A DNA stretch of 43,432 nucleotides from Sphingobium sp. CCH11-B1 (lineage in GTDB: Bacteria > Pseudomonadota > Alphaproteobacteria > Sphingomonadales > Sphingomonadaceae). The stretch covers positions 1-43,432 of the forward strand of contig NZ_LSJY01000187.1 in assembly GCF_001556865.1 (NCBI RefSeq), in the 5' to 3' direction. The notes under the pieces are model-generated. The model saw only the letters and a program-made list of their open reading frames with translations, did not search any database and was not told the origin of the DNA. A program made the translations under genes and the position numbers. Below, one piece after another: positions 1 to 7,773 of this stretch; positions within the stretch are counted from its first letter, which is position 1; every line of letters begins with the position of its first letter.

Positions 1-103
1 GGGCCTGGGGCGGTTCGATATCGGCGATCTGGGCGTGGACCGGAGCCACAGCGCCCAGAAGCAGCAGCGCGGGCAGAACGGCCTTGGTCAGCAACTGGGC
101 CAA
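1..103 (-). CDS. 5' end of an unidentified exported protein (partial)
   Basis: Only the first ~34 codons are in the window; the gene continues past base 1. It starts at TTG (103-101), with a GAGGAG ribosome-binding site at 112-117 about 8 nt upstream, and no in-frame ATG lies close by. The N-terminus has a Lys, a leucine/alanine-rich core (PALLLLGAVAP) and an Ala-X-Ala-like end (VHAQ), so it reads as a Sec signal peptide cleaved near residue 25. The mature sequence begins IADIEPP. Too little is visible to name a family. It lies in the same direction as the ATP12 gene, but a hairpin terminator separates them, so it is probably a separate transcript. Confidence 0.6.
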   Translation of the reverse strand, partial: MAQLLTKAVLPALLLLGAVAPVHAQIADIEPPQA

Positions 104-131
104 CGTCGTATCTCCTCGTGAAAGACAGAAA

Positions 132-155
132 AGGGCGGGGCGAATCCTCCGCCCT
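132..155 (-). terminator. Rho-independent terminator after the crcB-ATP12 gene run
   Basis: The arms AGGGCGG (132-138) and CCGCCCT (149-155) form a 7-bp GC stem with a 10-nt loop. On the minus strand the stem is followed by TTTTCTGTCTTT. It lies 42 nt past the ATP12 stop codon, just where the minus-strand operon should end. The plus strand also has CTTTTTC after the stem, so it could work both ways. Confidence 0.7.
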
Positions 156-196
156 CTTTTTCACTCACGATAATGCCCGAACCCGCGACCGGGTTC

Positions 197-884
197 CTAA
201 TCGTTTCGGATGCGGCTCATCGCGCAGAAGGCTCCGGCGACGGCGAAATCCGCGCGGCGACGGGCGCTGCGGGCAGCGGCTTCCGCATCCTCGCCCCATT
301 GTTCCAGCTGCCAGGCCTCATCGATCTCCGCCGCCTGCCAGACGGCATCGAGGTCGTGGCCGCCCTCCACGACGGCAAGGCCGCAAACGAGCGACCCGCT
401 GAGCGTCACCAGCGTCGAAAGGCCGGTGAGGGTGAAGGGATCGAGCGCCGCGACCACCGTGCCCAGCCGGGCCAGCGTCTCGTCCGGCTGCGGCACGGGG
501 ATGATCCCCTGCGTGACGGTAAAGCCCACATCGTAGCGCCCACGCGCCCAATCGAGCAGCGGATCCCAGGCCGCCGCCTGCCGCGCGACCAGCGCTTCGG
601 GGCCGTCGGCGCGGTAGCAGAGCAGGTCGGACTGCGCATAGCGGGCGACCCCCGCGGCAAAATCCGCAAGGTTGGTCGCGACATGATCGATCGCCGCGTT
701 GGCAAGGCCGGTCATCGGCATGGAGGCAGGGTTCACCTCATCCCCCTGCCCGCGCCATTCGTCCGCAACCGCCTCGGCAAGGCGGGGTGTCGGCAGCGAC
801 AGGAGCGCGCGCGCCGGCGTGCGGACCGATCGACCAGCCATCCTCCGCCGGGACAAGGGCGGCATCCTTGTAGAAGCGCTTCAT
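197..884 (-). pseudogene. ATP12-family F1-ATPase assembly chaperone, apparently frameshifted near codon 19
   Basis: ATP12 proteins help assemble the F1 alpha subunit. The body (865-197) is a clear ATP12 protein, with RTPARALLSLPT near the N-terminus, WDPLLDWA in the middle and LSGSLVCGLAVVEG near the C-terminus. The expected first residues, MKRFYKDAALVPAEDGWS, are encoded from ATG at 884 but in another frame. That ATG overlaps the stop of the upstream gene (ATGA, 884-881), as at every other junction of this operon, so 884 is the natural start. The length 884-197 is 688 nt, 2 nt short of a whole number of codons. The break lies at ~831-841, where GGTCGATC could belong to either frame, consistent with loss of 2+3k bases between short direct repeats. 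It may be a real mutation or a sequencing error. If the protein is made, it would need the poor internal ATG at 865. Confidence 0.75.
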
Positions 885-1132
885 TGCGGCGGCCCCTTGC
901 GGAACAGCGCCAGCAGCAGGCGCGGCACCAGGACGAACTGGAACAGGCCGGTCAGCACCATGATCGTGCCGAACGCCTTGGCCTTCGTCCCCTGCACCCA
1001 GGAAAAGCGCTGCATGATCGCCAGGAAGCCGAACATGACGATGAAAGCCCCCGACAGGCGGAAGAGCGAGATGGCGAAGTGGCGCTGGCGCGCGACCTTG
1101 TCGGGGTCGACAGGTGGAATCCGGTCAGTCAT
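881..1132 (-). CDS. Small two-helix membrane protein, unknown function
   Basis: 83 residues. Two hydrophobic segments are seen, about residues 20-40 (ISLFRLSGAFIVMFGFLAI) and 52-77 (KAFGTIMVLTGLFQFVLV), joined by a short basic loop, with charged ends. It overlaps the HAD gene by 4 nt upstream (ATGA at 1132-1129) and the ATP12 gene by 4 nt downstream, so it is translated within the same operon. I do not recognise a named family. Its conserved-looking place between a HAD phosphatase and ATP12 suggests a real gene, not a chance frame. Confidence 0.8.
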   Translation of the reverse strand: MTDRIPPVDPDKVARQRHFAISLFRLSGAFIVMFGFLAIMQRFSWVQGTKAKAFGTIMVLTGLFQFVLVPRLLLALFRKGPPQ

Positions 1133-1788
1133 GGCGCGCCGATATGGGCGCGAAGCTGCGCGCTGTCCATGGCGACGGCCTGCGCCCCGGACGCGAGCAG
1201 CATGTCGGGCCGGTGATAGCCCCAGCCGACGCCGATGGCACGGACCCCGGCGGCGTGTCCCATGTCCATGTCGAAGCTGGTGTCGCCGATCATCACGGTG
1301 GTTTCGGGCGCTGCGCCCGTTTCCGCCATCGCCGTCAGCAGCATGGAGGGATGCGGCTTGGACGGGTGACGGTCCGCCGTCTGGAGCGTGACGAACCGGT
1401 CGATGACGCCATGATGGGTGAGGCAGAGGTTGAGGCCCCGGTCAGACTTGCCGGTGGCCACGCCCAGCAGCCAGCCGGCCGCGTCCAGCTCCACGATCAG
1501 GTCGGCCATGCCGGGATAGAGCGGTTCCTGCACGCCCTGGTCGCGGCGCAGCCCCTGAAAGGCGCGCTTGTAGCGATCGGCCAGATGATCGTGGAAATCG
1601 CTTTCCGCGTTGGGCAGCAACTGCGCCATGGCGTTGGGCAGAGACAGGCCGACGACCGAAAGGATCGCAAGGCGTTCGGGCGGGGCCAGCTTCACATCTT
1701 CGAAGGCGCGGGTCATGGCGGCGCAGATGCTGTGCTGGCTGTCCACCAGCGTGCCGTCGCAATCGAAGACGACGAGGCGATTGGTCAT
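1129..1788 (-). CDS. HAD-superfamily (subfamily IA) hydrolase, phosphoglycolate-phosphatase-like
   Basis: 219 residues, normal for the family. All four HAD motifs are visible: motif I FDCDGTLVDS (residues ~8-17, nucleophile and acid/base Asp), motif II at ATGKS (~116), the motif III Lys in KPHPSML (~145), and motif IV GDTSFDMDMGHAAG (~170). Between motifs I and II lies the helical cap typical of subfamily IA. The reaction is phosphate-ester hydrolysis in the cytoplasm; the substrate cannot be read from sequence. The start codon overlaps the stop of the RluA-family gene (1788-1785), so translation is probably coupled. Confidence 0.9.
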   Translation of the reverse strand: MTNRLVVFDCDGTLVDSQHSICAAMTRAFEDVKLAPPERLAILSVVGLSLPNAMAQLLPNAESDFHDHLADRYKRAFQGLRRDQGVQEPLYPGMADLIVELDAAGWLLGVATGKSDRGLNLCLTHHGVIDRFVTLQTADRHPSKPHPSMLLTAMAETGAAPETTVMIGDTSFDMDMGHAAGVRAIGVGWGYHRPDMLLASGAQAVAMDSAQLRAHIGAP

Positions 1789-3113
1789 GCCCGGCGCGCG
1801 CCTCCCCGGGCGCGGCGTTCGCCCTTGCGGCCCTTGCGGATCTGCTTGGCATGCTGGCGCGCCGCTTTCTTCTCATCCTCGCGCGTGGGGGTCCGGTCGA
1901 TCTCGTCGTCGAGCGGCATGTCGCCGAGATTGAGGTCGAAGCCGAGTTCGGCAAGGCTGTTGGCGAAGTGGGCGGGAAGCTCGGCCGTCACGTCCACACG
2001 GCCGCCATCGGGATGATCGACCCGGATGCGGCGGGCGTGGAGGTGCATCTTGCGGCTGATCGTGCCGGAGAGGAACGCTTCCTTGCCGCCATATTTGCCG
2101 TCGCCAACGATCGGATGGCCGATCGCGGCCATATGGACGCGCAACTGGTGGGTCCGCCCGGTATAGGGTTGCAATTCCACCCAGGCGGCACGGTTGCCCG
2201 CGCGCTCGATCACGCGATAGCGCGACCGGGCGGGCAGTCCTTCCTCCTGATCGACATGCATCTTTTCCCCGCCGGTGCCTGGCTGCTTGGCGATAGGCAG
2301 TTCGATCATGCCGTCTTCGATGCTGGGCACACCCATGACCAGCGCCCAATAGACCTTCCGCGCGGTCCGGCTGGAGAAGGCCTTGGCGAAATGGGCAGCT
2401 GCGCGGCTGGTGCGGGCGAGCAGCAGCGCGCCGGACGTGTCCTTGTCAAGCCGGTGGACGAGCTTCGGGCGGCTTTCAAGATCGTAGAGCAGCGCGTCGA
2501 GCAGCTTGTCGACATGGGCGTCGGTCTTCGTCCCGCCCTGCGTGGCGAGGCCGGGCGGCTTGTTGATGACGATGGCCTGGCCGTCGCGATGGATCACCAT
2601 CTCCTGCGCATAGGCGATCTCGTCCGGCGTCAGATCGACGACGCGGACGCGCTTGGGCTTGTCGGCAGCCTCCGGCTTCTGTTCGGCGGGCGGCACGCGG
2701 ATCATCTGCCCCTCGGCAATGCGGTCGCCGGGCGCGGCGCGCGCGCCGTCGACGCGCAGCTGGCCAGTGCGGGACCAGCGCGAGACGAGGTTGAAGCCGA
2801 CATCGGGCAGATGCCGCTGGAACCAGCGGTCGAGGCGGATGCCGTCATCGTCCGCGCCGACGCGGAATTGGCGGACATCGAGCGAGACGCCCCTGGCGGG
2901 ACCGGACTTGGCAGGACCAGGCTTGACGGGCGCGGCGGCCTTTGCCGGAGCGGGCTTCGCGGCAGACTTGGTGGCGGCGGGCGCCCTTGGCTTGAAGGCG
3001 GGCTTGCCGTCCCTGCGCGGCGGCGCGTCCTTGCGCGGCGCCGACGGCTTGCGCGAACCGGACGGCTTTGCGCCGCGGGGGCCGGCGCCCTTGCCGGGTG
3101 GACGGCCCTTCAT
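1785..3113 (-). CDS. RluA-family 23S rRNA pseudouridine synthase (RluC-like)
   Basis: 442 residues, longer than the usual ~320. The first ~70 residues are a low-complexity Lys/Arg/Pro/Ala tail. An S4 RNA-binding domain follows (~90-145, RLDRWFQRHLP and VSRWSRTGQLRVDG). The catalytic domain contains HRLDKDTSGALLLAR (~220), whose Asp is the nucleophile, and the RTHQLRVHMAAIGHPIVGD motif. It converts uridines to pseudouridine in rRNA; an RluC-like target in 23S rRNA is the best guess, but RluA/RluD types cannot be excluded. It overlaps crcB upstream (ATGA, 3113-3110) and the HAD gene downstream. Confidence 0.9.
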   Translation of the reverse strand: MKGRPPGKGAGPRGAKPSGSRKPSAPRKDAPPRRDGKPAFKPRAPAATKSAAKPAPAKAAAPVKPGPAKSGPARGVSLDVRQFRVGADDDGIRLDRWFQRHLPDVGFNLVSRWSRTGQLRVDGARAAPGDRIAEGQMIRVPPAEQKPEAADKPKRVRVVDLTPDEIAYAQEMVIHRDGQAIVINKPPGLATQGGTKTDAHVDKLLDALLYDLESRPKLVHRLDKDTSGALLLARTSRAAAHFAKAFSSRTARKVYWALVMGVPSIEDGMIELPIAKQPGTGGEKMHVDQEEGLPARSRYRVIERAGNRAAWVELQPYTGRTHQLRVHMAAIGHPIVGDGKYGGKEAFLSGTISRKMHLHARRIRVDHPDGGRVDVTAELPAHFANSLAELGFDLNLGDMPLDDEIDRTPTREDEKKAARQHAKQIRKGRKGERRARGGARRA

Positions 3114-3496
3114 GCGACGACGCTCCGCACCAGCGCCATGCCCAGCGCCACGCCACCGACCGCGCCAACAACCGACGCGACGACATAGGCGAGCGCGAGG
3201 CCCGATTGCCCGCGCTGAAGCATCAGCATGGTTTCCAGGCTGAAGGCGGAAAAGGTGGTGAAGCCGCCAAGCACGCCAACGCCCAGCAGCAGGCGCATCG
3301 GTTCGCCCGCGCCCTGCCCGCCGCGCGCCAGCCAGCCGACGAGCAGGCCCATGGCGAAGCCGCCGATCAGATTGGCGGCGAAAGTGCCCCAGGGCCAGGC
3401 CGTGCCCGGCGCGATCTGGCCGGCGAAGCGCCCGAGCTGATAGCGCAGGGCCGCGCCCACCGCGCCCCCGCCCATCACGAGAAACATATTGGTCAT
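3110..3496 (-). CDS. crcB: Fluoride ion channel CrcB/FluC
   Basis: 128 residues with four hydrophobic segments, the usual size. Family signatures are GGGAVGAALRYQLGR (~9-23), PWGTFAANLIGGFAMG (~39-54), with the Asn that lines the fluoride path, and LGGFTTFSAFSLE (~75-87), which carries the conserved Phe box. It works as a dual-topology dimer that lets fluoride leave the cell. It is the first gene of the overlapping run crcB-rluA type-HAD-small membrane protein-ATP12. I saw no convincing fluoride riboswitch in the 80 nt upstream. Confidence 0.95.
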   Translation of the reverse strand: MTNMFLVMGGGAVGAALRYQLGRFAGQIAPGTAWPWGTFAANLIGGFAMGLLVGWLARGGQGAGEPMRLLLGVGVLGGFTTFSAFSLETMLMLQRGQSGLALAYVVASVVGAVGGVALGMALVRSVVA

Positions 3497-3577
3497 GGGC
3501 CAGCCCCTATCGCGAATCCGCCGATGGGGAAAGGCCGCATTCCCGCCGCCTGGGGCAGCGGTACGCGGCGCGCGGCC

Positions 3578-4318
3578 CTAGCGGCCCTTGTCGGCGATGA
3601 TGTCGACGCTGGTCCGGCCGCCCGGCGCGTCGGTCAGCAGGATGAAATAGGCCGCGCCGTCAGCGGCGCGATTGCCGCCCAGGACATGATCGCCGCCCAT
3701 GACCTTATGCTCGCCGTCATAGCCCGCGCGGCGAGCCAGCGTGTAGTAAAAGTCCATCACGCCCTGTTTCGGCGCGGCGGTGACGAAACTGGCCGCGCGC
3801 AGGGTGCAGCCGTCGCGATCCGCGCCCGCCGCTTCGGTCAGCTGCGCACCGGGGTAGAGCCCGAAGGCTTCGGGCAGGCGTTGCGCCCATTCCGGGCCAT
3901 AGACCAGCTTCCTGGCGCAGCCCGCATTGCCGCTGCCCCGCGCCACCGCGCCCAGCGTGACGGTGGAATCGAGCGCCGCGCCGGCCGTGGCGGCGGGTGC
4001 GGTCAGCAGCTTGCCGCCCGCGCGGCGCACGGCGTCCGCCTGCGCCTTTGCCGCATCGGCCGGAAGGACCGGCAACGCGCCGTCCGCCGGGCGCGGCGTG
4101 GAGCGCACGGCGTTGCGGTTGGACTGGCCGACCAGTTGCGGATCGACGACGATCGGATCGCCCAGCGCCCCCTTGACCGCCGGATCGACGGCATTGTTGG
4201 TGAGCTGCGCATCCAGCGTGGCGAGATTGGCTTCCTTTTCGCCCTTGCCACAGGCCGCGAGCGCGAAAGCCAGCGACAATGTGCCAATAGTGGCGGCAAC
4301 AGACGACAGAGAGGCCAT
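3578..4318 (-). CDS. Putative lipoprotein, unknown function
   Basis: 246 residues. The N-terminus is a short lipoprotein signal with a lipobox at about residues 20-23 (LAAC), followed by GKGEKE, so the Cys should be lipidated and the protein anchored in a membrane. The middle is Ala-rich and probably flexible; the C-terminal ~110 residues contain two Cys and a compact fold with VYGPEWAQRLP, FYYTLARRAGYDGEH and a final FILLTDAP strand. I do not recognise a named domain; it looks like a sphingomonad-type conserved hypothetical. An AGGAG site sits 5-10 nt before the ATG. It is separated from crcB by 80 nt and may be transcribed with it. Confidence 0.75.
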   Translation of the reverse strand: MASLSSVAATIGTLSLAFALAACGKGEKEANLATLDAQLTNNAVDPAVKGALGDPIVVDPQLVGQSNRNAVRSTPRPADGALPVLPADAAKAQADAVRRAGGKLLTAPAATAGAALDSTVTLGAVARGSGNAGCARKLVYGPEWAQRLPEAFGLYPGAQLTEAAGADRDGCTLRAASFVTAAPKQGVMDFYYTLARRAGYDGEHKVMGGDHVLGGNRAADGAAYFILLTDAPGGRTSVDIIADKGR

Positions 4319-4475
4319 TCTTCACTCCTTCGTAAACGAGCGATGAAGAGGGAAAGTTAATATTGCGTTAGGATATTTGGTGAATCGCCCCTGTTTTTGG
4401 CGGGCAGGCCAGCTTTTCCGGGCTGGCCTCCTTCCCTGTCTTGTCCTGGCACGGAATGAAGGTCATTTACAGGGG

Positions 4476-4697
4476 ATGCTCAACATCCTTTCCGGCTTCA
4501 TCGGCCTCGTCACGCTGATCCTCATGATCCCCGCGGTCTTTCCGCTGCTGGGGGCGCTCAACTGGATCCTGGTGCCCATGGCGCTGTTCGGCGCGTTCGT
4601 GGGGCTGATGTCGTCGAAGAAAGGGGGGCAGAATTTCTGCCTGATCGTCGCCGCCTTCGGCGCGTTGCGGCTGTTCCTGGGTGGAGGCATATTCTGA
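4476..4697 (+). CDS. Small hydrophobic membrane protein, unknown function
   Basis: 73 residues from the ATG at 4476 (MLNILSGFIGLV). The frame stays open upstream to 4377, but the extra residues are not membrane-like and the internal ATG fits better. The protein is almost all hydrophobic: two segments (~3-45, with PAVFPLLGALNWILVPMALFG near the hinge, and ~55-73), separated by a SSKKGGQN loop. A GAAGG lies 13 nt upstream, which is rather far. The stop codon overlaps the likely start of rarD, so the two are probably co-translated. Confidence 0.65.
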   Translation: MLNILSGFIGLVTLILMIPAVFPLLGALNWILVPMALFGAFVGLMSSKKGGQNFCLIVAAFGALRLFLGGGIF

Positions 4698-5596
4698 CGC
4701 AGGATCAAGGCCGGGCGCGCGAGGGGTTGATCGCGGGGGCGGCGGCCTATGGCCTGTGGGGGCTGCTGCCGCTCTTCTTCCGGCTGCTGCACCATGTCGA
4801 CCCGACCGAGATCGTGACGCAGCGCATCCTGTGGTCGCTGGTGCTGATCCTGTTCGTCCTGATGGCGCGGCGCGACCTGCCGGCCTTTGCGGCAGCGATG
4901 CGCGACCGCAAGCTGGTCGTGCCGCTGGCCGCATCGGCGCTGCTGATCGGCATCAACTGGCTGACCTACGTCTGGGCCGTCAACCAGGGCCATGTGGTGG
5001 CGGCGAGCCTGGGCTATTTCCTCAATCCGCTGATCGTCGTCCTGCTGGGGATGGTGGTACTGAAGGAAAGATTGCGGCCGATGCAGATGCTGGCCATCGG
5101 CGTGGCGGCGGCGGGAGTGGCGATCCTGGCTGCGGCGGCGCTGACGACACTGTGGATCAGCCTCAGCCTGGCGCTGAGCTTTTCCTTCTACGGGCTGGTG
5201 CGCAAGCTGACCCCGGTCGCGCCGATGACGGGGCTGGGCGTGGAGACGGCGCTGCTGACGCCTCTCGCCATCGCCTATCTGCTGTGGGAAATGAGCCATG
5301 GCGGCGTCGGCTTCGGCAAGGATGCGCCGACCACCACGCTCCTGATCCTGTCGGGCGCGGTGACGACGGTGCCGCTGGTGCTGTTCGCGGTCGCGGCCCG
5401 GAGGCTGCCGCTCGCGACGCTGGGCCTGCTGCAATATATGGCGCCCACGCTGCAATTCCTGTGCGGCGTGCTGCTGTTCGGCGAGAGGCTGGGTCTGGGA
5501 CAGATGCTGAGCTTCGGCCTGATCTGGGTCGGCCTCATCCTCTTCGCCAGCGACGGCATCGCCACCGCCCGGCGGAACCGGGTGGCGGCGGCCTGA
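4694..5596 (+). CDS. rarD: EamA-family transporter RarD
   Basis: 300 residues with about ten membrane segments and two EamA repeats. The signature YGLWGLLPLFFRLLHHVDPTE, shortened here to its start YGLWGLLPLFF, lies near residue 20, and NWLTYVWAVNQGHVVAASLG and RLPLATLGLLQYMAPT are typical of the RarD branch. Its substrate in most bacteria is unproven. The start is odd. The natural N-terminus (TQDQGRAREGL) needs translation from CTG at 4694, which has GGAGG 6 nt upstream (4683-4687) and overlaps the TGA of the preceding gene as CTGA. The only standard start nearby, TTG at 4727, has GAGGGG directly against it, which is too close. Confidence 0.85.
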   Translation: MTQDQGRAREGLIAGAAAYGLWGLLPLFFRLLHHVDPTEIVTQRILWSLVLILFVLMARRDLPAFAAAMRDRKLVVPLAASALLIGINWLTYVWAVNQGHVVAASLGYFLNPLIVVLLGMVVLKERLRPMQMLAIGVAAAGVAILAAAALTTLWISLSLALSFSFYGLVRKLTPVAPMTGLGVETALLTPLAIAYLLWEMSHGGVGFGKDAPTTTLLILSGAVTTVPLVLFAVAARRLPLATLGLLQYMAPTLQFLCGVLLFGERLGLGQMLSFGLIWVGLILFASDGIATARRNRVAAA

Positions 5597-5606
5597 GGCG
5601 TGTCGT

Positions 5607-6950
5607 TTAGTTGAACTCGGTCGCTTCGAAGCGGACGGGTTCGCCAATCGCGGCGTTGGCGAGCGCATCTTCCCACATCACCCGGTTGCCGCGGATGATG
5701 GTGCCGACCGCCTTGCCGGTCAGGTCCATCCCGTCGAACGGCGACCAGTCGCAGCGCGAGGCGAGCCAGTCCTTGCCCACAGTCCATCGCTTCTTGAGGT
5801 CGACCACGGTGAAGTCGGCGTCATAGCCGATCGCGATCCGCCCCTTGCCCACCAGGCCGAACACGCGTTGCGGCCCCGATGAGGTGAGTTCGATGAAACG
5901 GCGCAGCGACAGCCGGCCCTCCGCGACATGGTTCAGGAGCAGCGGCACGAGCGTCTGGACGCCGGGCATGCCGCTGGGACTGGCGGGATAGGCCTTCGCC
6001 TTCTCCTCGATCGTATGGGGGGCATGATCGCTGCCCAGCACGTCCGGCACGCCCTTGTTGAGCCATGACCACAGGCCGTCGCGATGCGCCGCGGACCGAA
6101 TCGGCGGGTTCATCTGCGCATAGGTGCCAAGGCGCGGATAGGCATCCTCACCGGCAAGCGTCAGATGCTGGGGCGTCACCTCGCAGGTGGCGATATCCTT
6201 GTTCTGACCGATATATTCCAGTTCGGCCGGAGTCGTCACATGCAGGATATGGATGCGGCGGCGCGCCTTGCGGGCCAGCGCGATGATCCGTTTCGTCGCG
6301 ATCATCGCGCTTTCATCGTCGCGCCAGATGGGGTGGGACGAAGGATCGCCTTCGACGCGAAAATCCTTGCGCGCGTTCATCCGCGCTTCGTCCTCGGCAT
6401 GAATGGCGACGCGGCGCGTGCCCGACCCCAGCACGCGCGACAGGGCGTCGTCATCGTCGACCAGCAGGCTGCCGGTCGACGCGCCCATGAAGATCTTCAC
6501 GCCCGACGTGCCGGGGATGCGTTCCAGTTCCTTCAATTGTTCGGCATTGTCCGCCGTCGCGCCGACATAGAAGGCATGGTCGCACCACATGCGATGATGC
6601 GCGCGGGCGAGCTTGTCATGGACGCGCTCGGCCGTGTCGGTGTTGGGATTGGTGTTGGGCATTTCGAACACGGCGGTGATGCCGCCCAGCACCGCGGCGC
6701 GGCTGCCCGATTCAAGGTCTTCCTTATGCTCCAGCCCCGGTTCGCGGAAATGGACCTGGCTGTCGATGCAGCCGGGCAGGATATCGAGTCCGGTGCAGTC
6801 GATCACCTCGCCCGCCCCACCTGAGCCTGCGCCCAGCGCCGTGCCGATCGCCGCGATCCGGCCGCCGCGCACCCCCACATCCACGCGTTCCGCGCCGCCC
6901 GGAGTGTGGACGGTGCCGTTCTTGAGGATCAGGTCGAGGGTCTGGGGCAT
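5607..6950 (-). CDS. Dihydroorotase-type amidohydrolase (class I)
   Basis: 447 residues, cyclic-amidohydrolase family with the usual metal-site landmarks: the first strand motif DSQVHFREPG (~63-72), the Lys that would be carbamylated in GVKIFMGASTG (~150), His in ILHVTT and EVTPQHLTL, and Asp in GSDHAPHTIEEK (~305). It would close carbamoyl-aspartate to dihydroorotate in pyrimidine synthesis. The first motif is QxH (Gln65) where most dihydroorotases have HxH, so a metal ligand is changed. AGGAG sits 6 nt before the ATG. It converges on rarD with only 10 nt between stop codons, and diverges from ygfZ. Confidence 0.85.
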   Translation of the reverse strand: MPQTLDLILKNGTVHTPGGAERVDVGVRGGRIAAIGTALGAGSGGAGEVIDCTGLDILPGCIDSQVHFREPGLEHKEDLESGSRAAVLGGITAVFEMPNTNPNTDTAERVHDKLARAHHRMWCDHAFYVGATADNAEQLKELERIPGTSGVKIFMGASTGSLLVDDDDALSRVLGSGTRRVAIHAEDEARMNARKDFRVEGDPSSHPIWRDDESAMIATKRIIALARKARRRIHILHVTTPAELEYIGQNKDIATCEVTPQHLTLAGEDAYPRLGTYAQMNPPIRSAAHRDGLWSWLNKGVPDVLGSDHAPHTIEEKAKAYPASPSGMPGVQTLVPLLLNHVAEGRLSLRRFIELTSSGPQRVFGLVGKGRIAIGYDADFTVVDLKKRWTVGKDWLASRCDWSPFDGMDLTGKAVGTIIRGNRVMWEDALANAAIGEPVRFEATEFN

Positions 6951-7020
6951 GAGGAACTCCTGTCGGCTGCCACTGCGCGAATGGCTTGGCTAAGTCGTGT
7001 CGCCGTCCTACCTAAAGGCG

Positions 7021-7773
7021 ATGACCGGCACCACCCTCACCGACCGCGCTCTCCTCAGAATCTCGGGCGAAGAGGCCCGCCCTTTTCTCCAGGGACTGCT
7101 GACCCGCGACGTCCTGACGCTGGCGGAAGGCCAGCCCCGCTGGACCGGGCTGCTGACGCCGCAGGGCAAGGCGCTGTTCGATTTCATCCTGTGGGCGGAT
7201 GGCAACGACGTGCTGATCGATTGCGAGCAAGATCAGGCCGATAGGCTGGCGAAGCGGCTGACGCTCTATCGCCTGCGCCGCAAGGTGACGATCGCGCGGG
7301 AAGAGGCGCTGGCGGCGCACTGGGCGCTGGAGGCAGAGGGGCAGCCGCTCGACCCGCGCCTGCCGGCGCTCGGCCATCGCTGGCTCGCTGCGGCGGGCGG
7401 CGACGAGCGGGACGGGGCCGGCGGTGCCGCCGCGTTCCGCGCGCATCGCCTGTCGTTGGGCGTGTTCGAGGGCGTGGCGGAACTGGGCCAGGACGCGGTC
7501 CTGTGGCTGGAGGCCAATGCCGAGGAACTGAACGGCGTGGATTATGACAAGGGCTGCTATGTCGGGCAGGAGAATACGGCGCGGATGCACTATCGCAACA
7601 AGGTGAGCCGGCGGCTGGTGGCGGTGCCGCTGGACCAGGCCGACGAGAAAAGGCAGCGGGCTGTGCTGGCCGACATGGGCCTGTCGATCGAACTGCGGCG
7701 GGTGGAGACGCTGGACCCGGCGGCGCTGCCGGGCTGGCTGGCAACGGCGATTGCAGCGCAGGCCGCCGAATGA
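7021..7773 (+). CDS. ygfZ: YgfZ/GcvT-domain folate-binding protein (Fe-S cluster maintenance)
   Basis: 250 residues from ATG at 7021; an upstream GTG at 6997 is in frame, but the family pattern (TLTDRALLRISGEEARPFLQGLLT) begins right after 7021. The hallmark KGCYVGQE motif, with the conserved Cys, lies at ~180. The fold is that of the T-protein of glycine cleavage. YgfZ uses folate and helps maintain iron-sulfur enzymes such as MiaB, in the cytoplasm. It overlaps the next gene by 4 nt (ATGA, 7770-7773). Its upstream region is shared with the divergent dihydroorotase gene. Confidence 0.9.
   Translation: MTGTTLTDRALLRISGEEARPFLQGLLTRDVLTLAEGQPRWTGLLTPQGKALFDFILWADGNDVLIDCEQDQADRLAKRLTLYRLRRKVTIAREEALAAHWALEAEGQPLDPRLPALGHRWLAAAGGDERDGAGGAAAFRAHRLSLGVFEGVAELGQDAVLWLEANAEELNGVDYDKGCYVGQENTARMHYRNKVSRRLVAVPLDQADEKRQRAVLADMGLSIELRRVETLDPAALPGWLATAIAAQAAE

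Noticed and set aside
3497..3580. Fluoride riboswitch before crcB
   Set aside because: The short gap has a GATGGGG stretch, but the conserved pseudoknot core and the downstream CTGATG-like block are absent.
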